DNA from: Clostridia bacterium
Lineage (GTDB): Bacteria > Bacillota > Clostridia > Oscillospirales > CAG-272
Length of the DNA: 36,662 bases
NCBI GenBank assembly: GCA_017456985.1
Contig: JAFTIH010000034.1
Span: 1-36,662 of the forward strand
Direction: 5' to 3'
Shown: in pieces, positions 8,517 to 15,402 of the stretch
How the letters are laid out: every line of letters starts with the position of its first letter
How positions within the stretch are numbered: the stretch's first letter is position 1
Program-made: the position numbers and the translations under genes
Notes under the pieces: generated by a model
Database searches by the model: none
Told to the model about the DNA's origin: nothing
Seen by the model: the letters and a program-made list of their open reading frames with translations, nothing else

Positions 8517-9137
8517 TCAAGCAAAACGGGCAAAGACACCAACCGCAAGCCCTAATATGTGCACCCCTTCCAGCTCCGCTCCCACCAGCACGATGGGGGA
8601 AAAGGCGGGGTTTTCGGGATACAGCACGAGCGTATCGCGCTCGGGATAATAATATACGCGTTTCAGCGTGGCTTCATCCTCAATGACTACCACACCGATC
8701 TGTCCGTTTTGCACCGCGCTTTGCGCACGCACGAACACAAGGTCGCCGTCAAAAATGCGTGCGCCCGTCATACTGTCCCCCTTGGCACGCAGGCAAAAAT
8801 CCGCGCGCACGCCGTCGGGTGGGATATAGTAGCCGTCCGCGACGCCCTCTGCAAAAATAGGGCGACCGCAGGCGACCTCGCCAAGCATCGGCACCCCGCG
8901 CGGCGCGCGGCACGCTTCCTCTCTTGGGTGCATGGGCGCTTCCTCTGAAAACAGCGCCCCCACGGAAACCCCGAAGAGCGCCGCCATCTCACAAAGCTTG
9001 TCGGCGGGAACGTTCTGTATCACGCCCATCTCGTAGCGATATATCGTCTGGCGACTGACCCCCAGGCGCTCTGCCAGCGCGTCCATGCTCATTCTCGCCC
9101 GTCGGCGCAAAAAGCGAATGTTGCGTCCTAACTCCAT
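8517..9137 (-). CDS. XRE-family repressor with S24 (LexA-like) self-cleavage domain
   Basis: A 206-residue regulator. Residues about 5-60 form a helix-turn-helix (MSMDALAERLGVSRQTIYRYE). Residues about 84-206 are an S24 peptidase domain with the nucleophile in KGDSMTGARIFDGD (S122) and the general-base lysine in EATLKRVYY (K159). The likely scissile bond lies in EVACGRPIF, where Cys90-Gly91 replaces the usual Ala-Gly. By family knowledge such proteins repress until RecA-ssDNA filaments promote autocleavage. The start at 9137 has AGAGGT upstream; the longer frame to 9221 enters the promoter. The divergent promoters at 9181-9269 are its most likely targets. Confidence 0.88.
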   Translation of the reverse strand: MELGRNIRFLRRRARMSMDALAERLGVSRQTIYRYEMGVIQNVPADKLCEMAALFGVSVGALFSEEAPMHPREEACRAPRGVPMLGEVACGRPIFAEGVADGYYIPPDGVRADFCLRAKGDSMTGARIFDGDLVFVRAQSAVQNGQIGVVVIEDEATLKRVYYYPERDTLVLYPENPAFSPIVLVGAELEGVHILGLAVGVFARFA

Positions 9138-9180
9138 AATGTACCTCTTTTTGCGCTCGTTTGCGCTTTTTCTCGTGCCA

Positions 9181-9209
9181 ATTGTAACATATATTGACAC
9201 AAAAATCAA
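9181..9209 (-). promoter_or_regulatory. Promoter of the S24 repressor gene
   Basis: Minus strand TTGATT, 17-nt spacer, TACAAT with an extended -10 TG. The transcript would start about 35-40 nt before the repressor ATG. Confidence 0.65.
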
Positions 9210-9240
9210 GCATTTTTTCAAAAAAAGTCGAAAATGTATC

Positions 9241-9269
9241 TTGACAAGTTACATTTTTCGTGTTATACT
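9241..9269 (+). promoter_or_regulatory. Divergent promoter facing the small two-gene operon
   Basis: TTGACA, 17-nt spacer, TATACT. It is 32 bp from the oppositely directed promoter. TGTAAC (9183-9188) and its complement GTTACA (9248-9253) occur once in each promoter, and TTGAC recurs at 9194, 9241 and 9274. These are possible operator half-sites for the S24 repressor, but no clear palindrome is present. Confidence 0.7.
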
Positions 9270-9437
9270 GTGTTTGACCGTACGAGCGAAAAGCGCGATC
9301 TTCTCCGTCGTGCGCTGAGAGAAACGGGTCTCCCCGTGGCTTTGCTTCTCCCCGCCCTCAAACGGTCTTGCGGCGCCCCGTCCCGATCGGTCGCGCCACG
9401 GACGCCCCCAAACGATATGGCAAAGGAGAACGATCGC

Positions 9438-9533
9438 ATGAAACTCACTTTCCCTTTCTCCGCCAAACGCACATCACCGTACCTTGCTTTGATGCAGATC
9501 TGCACGCTGCAAAGGGGTGACAAGCATAAATGA
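9438..9533 (+). CDS. 31-residue small protein, unknown
   Basis: A short frame starting MKLTFPFSAKRTS and ending RGDKHK. An AAAGGAGA site lies 8 nt before the ATG, which is unusually good for a chance frame. Its TGA overlaps the ATG of the next gene (ATGA), so it may act as a leader peptide that delivers ribosomes to that gene. The 170-nt leader between the promoter and this ATG holds a small ACGGG-tctc-CCCGT hairpin. No family is recognised. Confidence 0.5.
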   Translation: MKLTFPFSAKRTSPYLALMQICTLQRGDKHK

Positions 9534-9844
9534 CGGAGAACCTCCCCGCAGGAGTAGAGCGCGCCGTGCGCGGCTTTTGTGAGGACTACGACCGCCGTGC
9601 CCGAGAGATTTCCAAGGGAACGGCACCCGCCGAGCTGATCGGTCACTATATGGTGCTCAACGCAAAGATCGACCGCGCCATCGCCTCCTGCTGTGAAGAG
9701 CCGTTCTGTGCCGCGATGCGTGCGGACATCGGCAACTGCACGGGCCACCGCACGTCGCAAATGATCTACTTATCCGCAGGCACCTACAAGGATCGCAAGC
9801 GTAAGACGAAGCTCGCGATCGCCAAGGCTTTTCATTTGATCTAA
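9530..9844 (+). CDS. 104-residue protein, possible RinA/ArpU-like small transcription regulator
   Basis: A soluble 104-residue protein that begins inside the stop of the 31-residue frame (ATGA overlap). The N-terminal half is helical (VERAVRGFCEDYDRRAREI). The C-terminal segment IYLSAGTYKDRKRKTKLAIAKAF resembles the sigma-region-4-like HTH of phage regulators, in which a S-x-x-T-Y-x-R-R-K-R pattern is usual. That assignment is inference from pattern alone. The arrangement (S24 repressor on one side, tiny activator-like gene on the other) is like a phage or ICE switch, but no integrase or structural gene follows. A strong terminator closes the operon. Confidence 0.6.
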   Translation: MTENLPAGVERAVRGFCEDYDRRAREISKGTAPAELIGHYMVLNAKIDRAIASCCEEPFCAAMRADIGNCTGHRTSQMIYLSAGTYKDRKRKTKLAIAKAFHLI

Positions 9845-9850
9845 GCACCC

Positions 9851-9876
9851 GCCGTCCGCGCACGCGCGCGGACGGC
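9851..9876. other. GC-rich hairpin after the small operon
   Basis: GCCGTCCGCG and CGCGGACGGC pair across a 6-nt loop, a 10-bp stem a few bases past the stop codon at 9844. No U-tract follows directly; it precedes the true terminator. Confidence 0.5.
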
Positions 9877-9897
9877 AAGCACCCTCAAAAAAAAGAT

Positions 9898-9932
9898 AAG
9901 GCGTTGTGTCAAGCCTGACACAACGCCTTTTT
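9898..9932. terminator. Bidirectional rho-independent terminator
   Basis: AAGGCGTTGTGTC pairs with GACACAACGCCTT across a 6-nt loop (13 bp). A TTTTT run ends the plus-strand side and an A8 run precedes it for the minus strand, so it can serve both the small operon and the alcohol dehydrogenase gene. Confidence 0.88.
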
Positions 9933-9951
9933 GCAAACCAACGGTTTGCAT

Positions 9952-11097
9952 TTACCAGATTTTCTTATACAGCTCCATAACCTCGCGTTTCGTGGGGACA
10001 CGGGGGTTGGTCGCGGTGCAGGCGTCGGCAAGCGCCGCCTCTGCCATCGACTCGATCGCCTCCATATACTCGCCCTCGCTGATGCCGCCGATATCGGAGA
10101 TGGAGAGCGGAATGTTCATTTCCTTATTCATAAACTGGATGTAAGAAACGAGCGCGCGCACGGTCGTGATCTCGTTGAGGTTGAACACGCCCAGCGTTCT
10201 CGCCATATTACAGTACTTGCGCACGCAGGGCGCATAGACCGAGCGGGAGCGGGAGTGCTTGTCGATCTCGGAGTTGTACTCAATAATGAACGGAAGCAAG
10301 ATCGCGTTCGCCTTGCCGTGGGGGATGTGGAACTGTGCGCCCAGCTGATGCGCCATACCGTGGTTTAAGCCCAGCGACGCCGAGTTAAACGCAAGTCCCG
10401 CAAGGCAGGAAGCAATATGCATTTTTCTGCGCGCGTGGGTGTCGTGGTTGTCGTTGTAGGAGCGGAGCAAGAACTGTCCGCAGATCTCGACCGCCTTTTC
10501 AGCAAGCGCGGCGGAAAACTCGTTGTTATTCGTGGAAACGTACGCCTCGATCGCGTGCGTCATAACGTCCATACCCGTGTCTGCCGTAACGGTGGCGGGA
10601 ACGGACTTGACAAGCTCCTCGTCAAGGATCGCCTCGTCGGGAATGAGCGACTCCTCGGCAAGCGGATATTTCGCCTCGTGCGCGGGATCCGAGATCACGG
10701 CAAACGAGGTCACCTCGCTGCCCGTACCCGAGGTCGTGGGAATGGCGATCAGCCAGGGGGTGTAGGTCGCATCCATCTCGGTGGCAAACTTGCGCACCGC
10801 CTTGGCAAGGTCGATCGCAGAGCCGCCGCCAATGGCGATCATACACTCCGCACGGTAAGAAAGCGCCGCCTTGACGCCGCCGATGACCTTCTCCACGGGG
10901 GGATCGGGAACGACGTCAGAAAAAACCTCGTACGACACGCCCGCCTGCTCAAGCCGTCCCGTCACCTCGCGGATCATTCCGCTCGACACCACGAAGGGGT
11001 CGGCAACCACGAGCGCACGGCGGTACGTCAGGCTTTTGAGGCGGTCAAGCGCACTCTCACCAAAGCAGACCTTGGTCTTTACTTCAAAATTTTTCAT
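9952..11097 (-). CDS. Iron-containing alcohol dehydrogenase
   Basis: A 381-residue group III (Fe-ADH) dehydrogenase, interconverting alcohols and aldehydes or ketones with NAD(P)H in fermentation. The nucleotide loop is GGGSAIDLAKA near residue 90; PTTSGTGSEVTSFAV follows near 130. The metal ligands are seen in TADTGMDVMTHAIEAY (Asp, then His) and NHGMAHQLGAQFHIPHGKAN (two His). The pattern fits butanol/propanol dehydrogenase-like members such as PduQ, but specificity is not deducible. The ATG at 11097 is preferred to 11109 because the AAGG site is in contact with the latter. It is a single gene with its own promoter. Confidence 0.92.
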   Translation of the reverse strand: MKNFEVKTKVCFGESALDRLKSLTYRRALVVADPFVVSSGMIREVTGRLEQAGVSYEVFSDVVPDPPVEKVIGGVKAALSYRAECMIAIGGGSAIDLAKAVRKFATEMDATYTPWLIAIPTTSGTGSEVTSFAVISDPAHEAKYPLAEESLIPDEAILDEELVKSVPATVTADTGMDVMTHAIEAYVSTNNNEFSAALAEKAVEICGQFLLRSYNDNHDTHARRKMHIASCLAGLAFNSASLGLNHGMAHQLGAQFHIPHGKANAILLPFIIEYNSEIDKHSRSRSVYAPCVRKYCNMARTLGVFNLNEITTVRALVSYIQFMNKEMNIPLSISDIGGISEGEYMEAIESMAEAALADACTATNPRVPTKREVMELYKKIW

Positions 11098-11154
11098 TTG
11101 CTTTCGCATCCTTTTTTGCGCACGGCTATACCGCGCGCCTCGTTCTTTGTGATT

Positions 11155-11183
11155 ATTTTAACACATTTTGCGGGCAATTGCAA
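11155..11183 (-). promoter_or_regulatory. Promoter of the iron alcohol dehydrogenase gene
   Basis: Minus strand TTGCAA, 17-nt spacer, TAAAAT with an upstream TG. Confidence 0.6.
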
Positions 11184-11236
11184 GAGAAAAGCGAAAAAAA
11201 CTTGTGCCCCCCCTTTTTCGGCGTTTTTATGCCCCG

Positions 11237-11806
11237 TCAGGCGAGCGGTGTCCCCGCACTCGCCTCGGGCGGCAGAGCGCGCCCCTCGAGAAGGGCGTAA
11301 AAAACGGCACTCTCATCGGGAAGTGCTACCCGAACGCCGTCGATATGTAAAAAGCGCGCAAGGTTGTAGGTGTAGCTCGAAAGCGGACGCAAAAACGCGT
11401 CGTCCGTATGAGCGGCGACGAGGATCTCCTCCCCCGCCTCCATCACGAAGAGCGTGTGATAAAAATCCTCCTCGTTCCGCCCGAGTTGAACGAAATCCCC
11501 CGCCACGAGCTCGCCCTCTCCCACCACGCGCCCGAAGGGACCCACCCCCTCGTTCTCGGTCAGAAAGCGGTAAAAGGGCGCCACCCCCGTCCAAGCGGGG
11601 GCGCGGTCGGTGTCGCTCCGATAGTACCAGCCGAAGGGCTGGTCGTAATTCATCACGAGCGCCCCCGCAAGCAAGCATTGGGATGCAAAGTTGGTGCAGT
11701 CCCCGCCAAAGGGACTGTAATCGTTAAAGAGCGGATTGCGGGCAAACGCCCAGCGGCGCGCATACGTTTGGGCGCGCATACGGTTATACGCCGTCACGGC
11801 AAGCAT
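11237..11806 (-). CDS. Amidase-domain protein (PF12671-like)
   Basis: A 189-residue protein that is nearly all one putative amidase domain, a papain-like fold common in Firmicutes and often found as part of spore or cell-wall proteins. The family signature runs YNRMRAQTYARRWAFARNP then GGDCTNFASQCL; the Cys in GGDC is the expected nucleophile and the His in YHTLFV the likely partner. There is no signal peptide, so it would act inside the cell or be spore-associated. A strong GGGAGGGG site precedes the ATG. It is a single gene, divergent from guaA. Confidence 0.85.
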   Translation of the reverse strand: MLAVTAYNRMRAQTYARRWAFARNPLFNDYSPFGGDCTNFASQCLLAGALVMNYDQPFGWYYRSDTDRAPAWTGVAPFYRFLTENEGVGPFGRVVGEGELVAGDFVQLGRNEEDFYHTLFVMEAGEEILVAAHTDDAFLRPLSSYTYNLARFLHIDGVRVALPDESAVFYALLEGRALPPEASAGTPLA

Positions 11807-11898
11807 AAATTCCCCTCCCTTTCGTTTTTCTTATTCTATGCACCGAGCGCCTCCATCGTCACAAATCGCAAAAAAATCGAAAAAATTCGCAAAAAATC

Positions 11899-11927
11899 TT
11901 GAAAATCGTTCGCTTTTGTGCTATGCT
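11899..11927 (+). promoter_or_regulatory. Promoter of the GMP synthase gene
   Basis: TTGAAA, 17-nt spacer, TATGCT. The leader of about 38 nt is too short for a purine riboswitch and shows none. Confidence 0.65.
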
Positions 11928-11971
11928 AATGGTATCAAAAAAATTGAAGAAAACCACGGAGGAAACAGGGT

Positions 11972-12952
11972 ATGGATGGAAACAAAAGACCGGATACTAT
12001 GGCGCGCATCGTGACGGCGGCACAGGCTGACGCCTTTATCGCGGATCAGCTTGCAAAGGTCCGCGCAACGGTAGGCGACAAAAAGGTACTGCTCGCGCTT
12101 TCGGGCGGTGTTGACAGCTCGGTCGTTGCCGCACTTCTCGTTAAGGCGATCGGCAAGCAGCTCGTCTGCGTGCACGTCAATCACGGACTGATGCGCAAGG
12201 GCGAAAGCGAGCAGGTCATCAAGATCTTCCGCGACGAGATTGACGCAAACCTCGTTTACGTTGACGCCACCGACCGTTTCCTCGATAAGCTCGCAGGCGT
12301 GTCCGCCCCCGAGGAAAAGCGCAAGATCATCGGCGGCGAGTTCATCCGCGTCTTTGAGGAGGAGGCTCGCAAGCAGGAGGGCATCGAGTTCCTCGCACAG
12401 GGTACCATTTACCCCGACATCCTTGAGAGCGACGGCGTCAAGGCGCACCACAACGTCGGCGGCTTGCCCGAGGACCTGCAGTTCTCCCTCATCGAGCCCA
12501 TCAAGCTGCTGTATAAGGACGAGGTCCGCGTCGTCGGACGCGCGCTGGGGCTCCCCCGCGACCTCGTTGACCGCCAGCCCTTCCCCGGCCCCGGTCTTGG
12601 CGTCCGTTGCCTGGGTGCCATAACGCGCGACCGTCTGCACGCCCTGCGCGAGGCTGACGCCATCCTGCGCGAGGAGTTTGACAAGGCTGGGCTTGCCTAC
12701 AAGGTATGGCAGTACTTCATCGCCGTTCCCGACGTCAAGAGCGTCGGCGTCAAGGACGGCAAACGCTACGAAGGCTGGCCTGCCATCATCCGCGCCGTCA
12801 ACACCACCGACGCGATGAGCGCGACCATCGAGGAGCTGGAATATTCCCTTCTGCACCGCATCACCGACCGCATCACCCACGAGGTGGACGGCATCAACCG
12901 CGTGCTGTATGACTTAACGCCTAAACCCATCGGCACGATCGAGTGGGAATAA
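11972..12952 (+). CDS. guaA: GMP synthase ATP-pyrophosphatase subunit (no glutaminase domain)
   Basis: A 326-residue protein that matches only the C-terminal two thirds of bacterial GuaA: the PP-loop SGGVDSSVV (44-52), FLAQGTIYPDILES, the FPGPGLGVRCLG segment and the terminal TPKPIGTIEWE. It adenylates XMP and aminates it to GMP. The class I glutaminase domain that normally supplies ammonia (about 190 residues) is absent, and nothing like it lies upstream: the gene has its own promoter and a good GGAGG site. The enzyme must use a separate glutaminase subunit, as in archaea, or free ammonia. The 3' end is the attachment site of the island that follows; the coding end is intact. Confidence 0.92.
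   Translation: MDGNKRPDTMARIVTAAQADAFIADQLAKVRATVGDKKVLLALSGGVDSSVVAALLVKAIGKQLVCVHVNHGLMRKGESEQVIKIFRDEIDANLVYVDATDRFLDKLAGVSAPEEKRKIIGGEFIRVFEEEARKQEGIEFLAQGTIYPDILESDGVKAHHNVGGLPEDLQFSLIEPIKLLYKDEVRVVGRALGLPRDLVDRQPFPGPGLGVRCLGAITRDRLHALREADAILREEFDKAGLAYKVWQYFIAVPDVKSVGVKDGKRYEGWPAIIRAVNTTDAMSATIEELEYSLLHRITDRITHEVDGINRVLYDLTPKPIGTIEWE
12940..12950 (+). repeat. Island attachment repeat, left copy (inside the guaA 3' end)
   Basis: CGAGTGGGAAT lies within the last codons of guaA and is repeated exactly at 15403-15413. The 3' end of guaA is a known integration hotspot for tyrosine-recombinase islands. Confidence 0.75.
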
Positions 12953-13011
12953 TTTCAGAGGTCGTAAAACGCCTGTAATATCAAGGGTTTTCGAACTTTC
13001 GAGGCCACTTG

Positions 13012-13030
13012 TGGCAACAAAATGGCAACA
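13012..13030 (+). repeat. Paired TGGCAACA sites, left end
   Basis: TGGCAACA at 13012 and 13023 (start to start 11 bp). The same pair with the same spacing and orientation occurs at 15285-15303. By analogy with tyrosine-recombinase elements these are likely arm-type integrase sites. Confidence 0.6.
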
Positions 13031-13061
13031 TTTTTAAGAGAATAATTGCAGCTGGCTTATA

Positions 13062-13100
13062 AATGCCCGGAATCCCTTGGAATTAGGGCTTCCGGGCATT
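13062..13100 (+). terminator. Hairpin downstream of guaA, probable terminator
   Basis: AATGCCCGGAA and TTCCGGGCATT form 11 bp, extended by CCCT/AGGG past one mismatch, with a 7-nt loop. It is followed by ATATTT, a modest U-tract. It would end guaA transcription and shield the island. Confidence 0.6.
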
Positions 13101-13161
13101 ATATTTCGATTGACATCAATATTTGTCCACTCGTTCTCTATATCCCATAAAAATAAAATAC

Positions 13162-13170
13162 TGTTATACT
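13162..13170 (+). promoter_or_regulatory. Possible extended -10 promoter of the tRNA-like / HEPN operon
   Basis: TG-T-TATACT is an extended -10 without a convincing -35 at the right distance. It lies 43 nt before the tRNA-like element, and no other promoter is evident before the genes. Confidence 0.4.
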
Positions 13171-13212
13171 GTAAAAATATATCTTGCGTATATGGAATTC
13201 TTTGCTGTATTT

Positions 13213-13304
13213 CCTCAAGTGGTGATTGGTAAAACGCCTACCTTTATGGTGATTCGCTCACTCTCAAAGTAGGAAGAACAGGTTCGATTCCTGTCTTGAG
13301 GCCA
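13213..13304 (+). tRNA. tRNA-like element with an enlarged anticodon arm
   Basis: A 7-bp perfect acceptor stem CCTCAAG / CTTGAGG (13213-13219, 13295-13301), T8, a D-arm with GTG/CGC and a TTGGTAAAA loop carrying the GG, a 4-nt variable loop AAGA, and a fully canonical T-arm ACAGG-TTCGATT-CCTGT (13278-13294). CCA follows at once (13302-13304), which leaves no separate discriminator base. The anticodon stem CCTAC/GTAGG (13237-13241, 13269-13273) encloses 27 nt instead of 7. Those form a 6x6 internal loop and an inner hairpin GGTGA-ttcgc-TCACT. One base (13237) is shared by the D and anticodon stems. It cannot present a normal anticodon. It could be a degenerate tRNA, a precursor with a 20-nt insert, or a functional tRNA mimic. 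It ends 24 nt before the next start codon. Confidence 0.6.
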
Positions 13305-13327
13305 AAATATTAATTTGAGAAGAGAAT

Positions 13328-14215
13328 ATGAATAGTCGAGCTTTTAGAAAATTCAAAACAGAAATAGGTCAAGCGAACCATTTTTTGATTACAATTATGA
13401 TTGGCTTAGATGCGGTTGAAGATGGTGCTGAAAAACGAGAGTCCTTTAATACAACATGGAATCCAGAAAGCAAAACAGCATCTGTTGCGAGAAGTAAGCA
13501 CTATGCCATAAAGTCGGCGTTGGCTTGGACTGTTGATAATCTTGATATGTACTTAAGACTCTGCAATCGTGAACCAAGACTTTATTCTGATAGCGAAAGC
13601 ACCGAAATTGCAGATACAGGGCATAGTATATACAAGAAATTTCGCTGCGTGATTAACAACCACAAAAAACTCACATTAGATAAATTTGCTTATGTGGACT
13701 TGCTCATTTGCTGGCGTAACAATACTGTTCATTTCGATGCTGAAAACCAGTTGATGCATGATTCGCTTAATTACTTCAAGAATGTTCCAGCTAATGATGT
13801 GGTTACAAATAAGTATCATTTGGATGTATCGCAAATGTTGGATCGTTTCAACAGAGGAGAGTGTCCTACTTTTAAAGAAGCGGCAACATTAATTAGTATG
13901 ACAATTCATTTTGTAGAGGAGCTTGACAGTATTCTTCTGCGTGATATAGACCAATATCGATTTCTTGAAACCAGTCTATTTAAAATGCTTAAATCCGAAA
14001 AGAAAACGGGCGTTTTTAGTCTTAGAAACACCACCCCAGAAAAGAGGAAAAAGAAGCTTAAACAATTTTTTGTTACAGCTGGAGTTTCGGAAGAATTTTA
14101 TAATGGAGATGGCGAAAGATTTCTTGATGAGGTTGTTAACCTAAAGGAAGACGAGTTTATAAGTAAAGTCCTTGAGAAGCGTAAAGAGGAAGAAAAGAAA
14201 GCAGAGGAATCATAA
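13328..14215 (+). CDS. Unknown protein with HEPN-type RNxxxH motif (HEPN1)
   Basis: A 295-residue soluble, helix-rich protein with no family that I recognise. The key feature is R130-N-N-T-V-H135 in a hydrophobic helix (LLICWRNNTVHFDAEN). This matches the Rx4-6H motif of HEPN ribonucleases, preceded by a long helix (KSALAWTVDNLDMYL) as in that fold. The C-terminal 60 residues are Lys/Glu-rich and likely coiled coil. Codon use is AT-rich, unlike the flanking genes, which points to horizontal transfer. The ATG has only a weak purine-rich site (GAGAAGAG). The tRNA-like element lies directly upstream and HEPN2 29 nt downstream. HEPN toxins often cut tRNA or other RNA during phage attack, so a defence role is inferred, not shown. 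Confidence 0.7.
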   Translation: MNSRAFRKFKTEIGQANHFLITIMIGLDAVEDGAEKRESFNTTWNPESKTASVARSKHYAIKSALAWTVDNLDMYLRLCNREPRLYSDSESTEIADTGHSIYKKFRCVINNHKKLTLDKFAYVDLLICWRNNTVHFDAENQLMHDSLNYFKNVPANDVVTNKYHLDVSQMLDRFNRGECPTFKEAATLISMTIHFVEELDSILLRDIDQYRFLETSLFKMLKSEKKTGVFSLRNTTPEKRKKKLKQFFVTAGVSEEFYNGDGERFLDEVVNLKEDEFISKVLEKRKEEEKKAEES

Positions 14216-14244
14216 AACTTCTTTGCTTGTAAGGGGGTGTAATT

Positions 14245-15249
14245 GTGTTGAATCCGGTTCAAAAGGCGGCTTATGAATTAATACAAGCCGACGCTCGGTT
14301 TCTTTACACCCTAACTGTCATTCAAAGAAATGCAAAAAATATCAGCAGCAACTATATTATGATGAGCCAACCTTATATTGGGCTGTTTACAGACGGAGCA
14401 GAACAATGGTGTCAGAAGCTTGGATTAGGTGCTCCTCAATTTACTGATACAGAGAAAACATACTACACCGCCTTGCGGCAAAGTCATAAGCTCTATGAAA
14501 TGTCATACTCAGATTATTTATCTGCGTTGATGGAAAAGTTCAAGGCAAGCGATGACTATTTTTATAAGATCCGTCGCCTTCGTGAAAAACTATTGGGATA
14601 CTACAATGTGGGTACTGATCTGTGTAATAGCCATTTCTGCGGAAATACGATTTTGTGCGCATTGTATACTCCGGTAGATACTTTGAATGACAAAGAAATC
14701 GGTCCTTGGATTCGAGATATTAGCGTGGTGTCGGGAAAACTTGCAGGCTTTTTTGATTGCAAAAACTTCCCACCGTACAATTATGACAATAATATTTTGG
14801 TAAAATACGAGGATTATCATTTTTACAAGAATTGCCCGCTTAAAAATAAAACGGAGCTTGGTTTTTTACTCTTTTCCATTCTTTGTAGTGTTAATTATGC
14901 CATTAAATTTATAGACCAATATTTTATTGAGGAGATTCCACAAAAATTCAAGTTTGCTTATCTTCAATACTACTATCTTTGCGATTTCATAAAAGAACTT
15001 AATGAAGCTAACGGTACAAATTTCCACCTTGATGACTCTTTAAAGAACAGATCATTTAGAAATTGTCTTGCTCACTATGGACTCGGGCAATTTCTGTCAG
15101 AAAGTGACTTGATTGTAGACGATCCACTGAAAGGATTAACGAACAAAGCATTTAACATAGACTATTTTTCGACAAAGGAGAAACTATATTGCTTCCTTCA
15201 AGAATTGAGTGATCAAATAAAAGCCGAAATACTATTGCCTTGCTTTTGA
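14245..15249 (+). CDS. Unknown protein with HEPN-type RNxxxH motif (HEPN2)
   Basis: A 334-residue soluble protein starting with GTG, after a good AAGGGGGTG site. I recognise no family. Near the C-terminus SFRNCLAHYGLG holds R272-N-C-L-A-H277, an Rx4H motif that fits a HEPN active site; the preceding segment (YLQYYYLCDFIKELNEANG) is a long helix. The N-terminal part is rich in Tyr and Cys and has no obvious nucleotidyltransferase, helicase or protease motif. It differs in sequence from HEPN1, so the pair is not a recent duplication. The short gap and shared composition indicate one operon. A two-subunit nuclease or a sensor/effector pair are both possible. Confidence 0.7.
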   Translation: MLNPVQKAAYELIQADARFLYTLTVIQRNAKNISSNYIMMSQPYIGLFTDGAEQWCQKLGLGAPQFTDTEKTYYTALRQSHKLYEMSYSDYLSALMEKFKASDDYFYKIRRLREKLLGYYNVGTDLCNSHFCGNTILCALYTPVDTLNDKEIGPWIRDISVVSGKLAGFFDCKNFPPYNYDNNILVKYEDYHFYKNCPLKNKTELGFLLFSILCSVNYAIKFIDQYFIEEIPQKFKFAYLQYYYLCDFIKELNEANGTNFHLDDSLKNRSFRNCLAHYGLGQFLSESDLIVDDPLKGLTNKAFNIDYFSTKEKLYCFLQELSDQIKAEILLPCF

Positions 15250-15284
15250 AATTATTTGATTATCTGATATAATATAAGCTTCCG

Positions 15285-15303
15285 TGGCAACACTATGGCA
15301 ACA
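15285..15303 (+). repeat. Paired TGGCAACA sites, right end
   Basis: TGGCAACA at 15285 and 15296, the same 11-bp spacing and orientation as the pair at 13012-13030. Together they flank the island cargo. Confidence 0.6.
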
Positions 15304-15402
15304 AAAAATCAGATAGCCCATACTGTCTGAATAATGAAAGCAATCAAAATAATCCGAGCGAAATCCCATAAGCAAATCTGTTTAAGATTTATTTTTCAGG
15401 AG

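Noticed and set aside
10417-11727. Plus-strand open frame of 436 codons
   Set aside because: It runs antisense through the alcohol dehydrogenase, the intergenic region and the amidase gene; no domain and no start signal.
11928-11971. Purine riboswitch before guaA
   Set aside because: The leader is under 50 nt and has no aptamer-like stems.
11921-12880. Minus-strand open frame of 319 codons opposite guaA
   Set aside because: Antisense to a well-recognised enzyme, Asp/Leu-rich shadow translation.
13213-13304. Ordinary tRNA (for example a Leu type with long variable arm)
   Set aside because: The total length fits, but no canonical 5-bp anticodon stem with a 7-nt loop can be drawn. The best stem encloses 27 nt and the variable loop is only 4 nt, so it is listed as tRNA-like.
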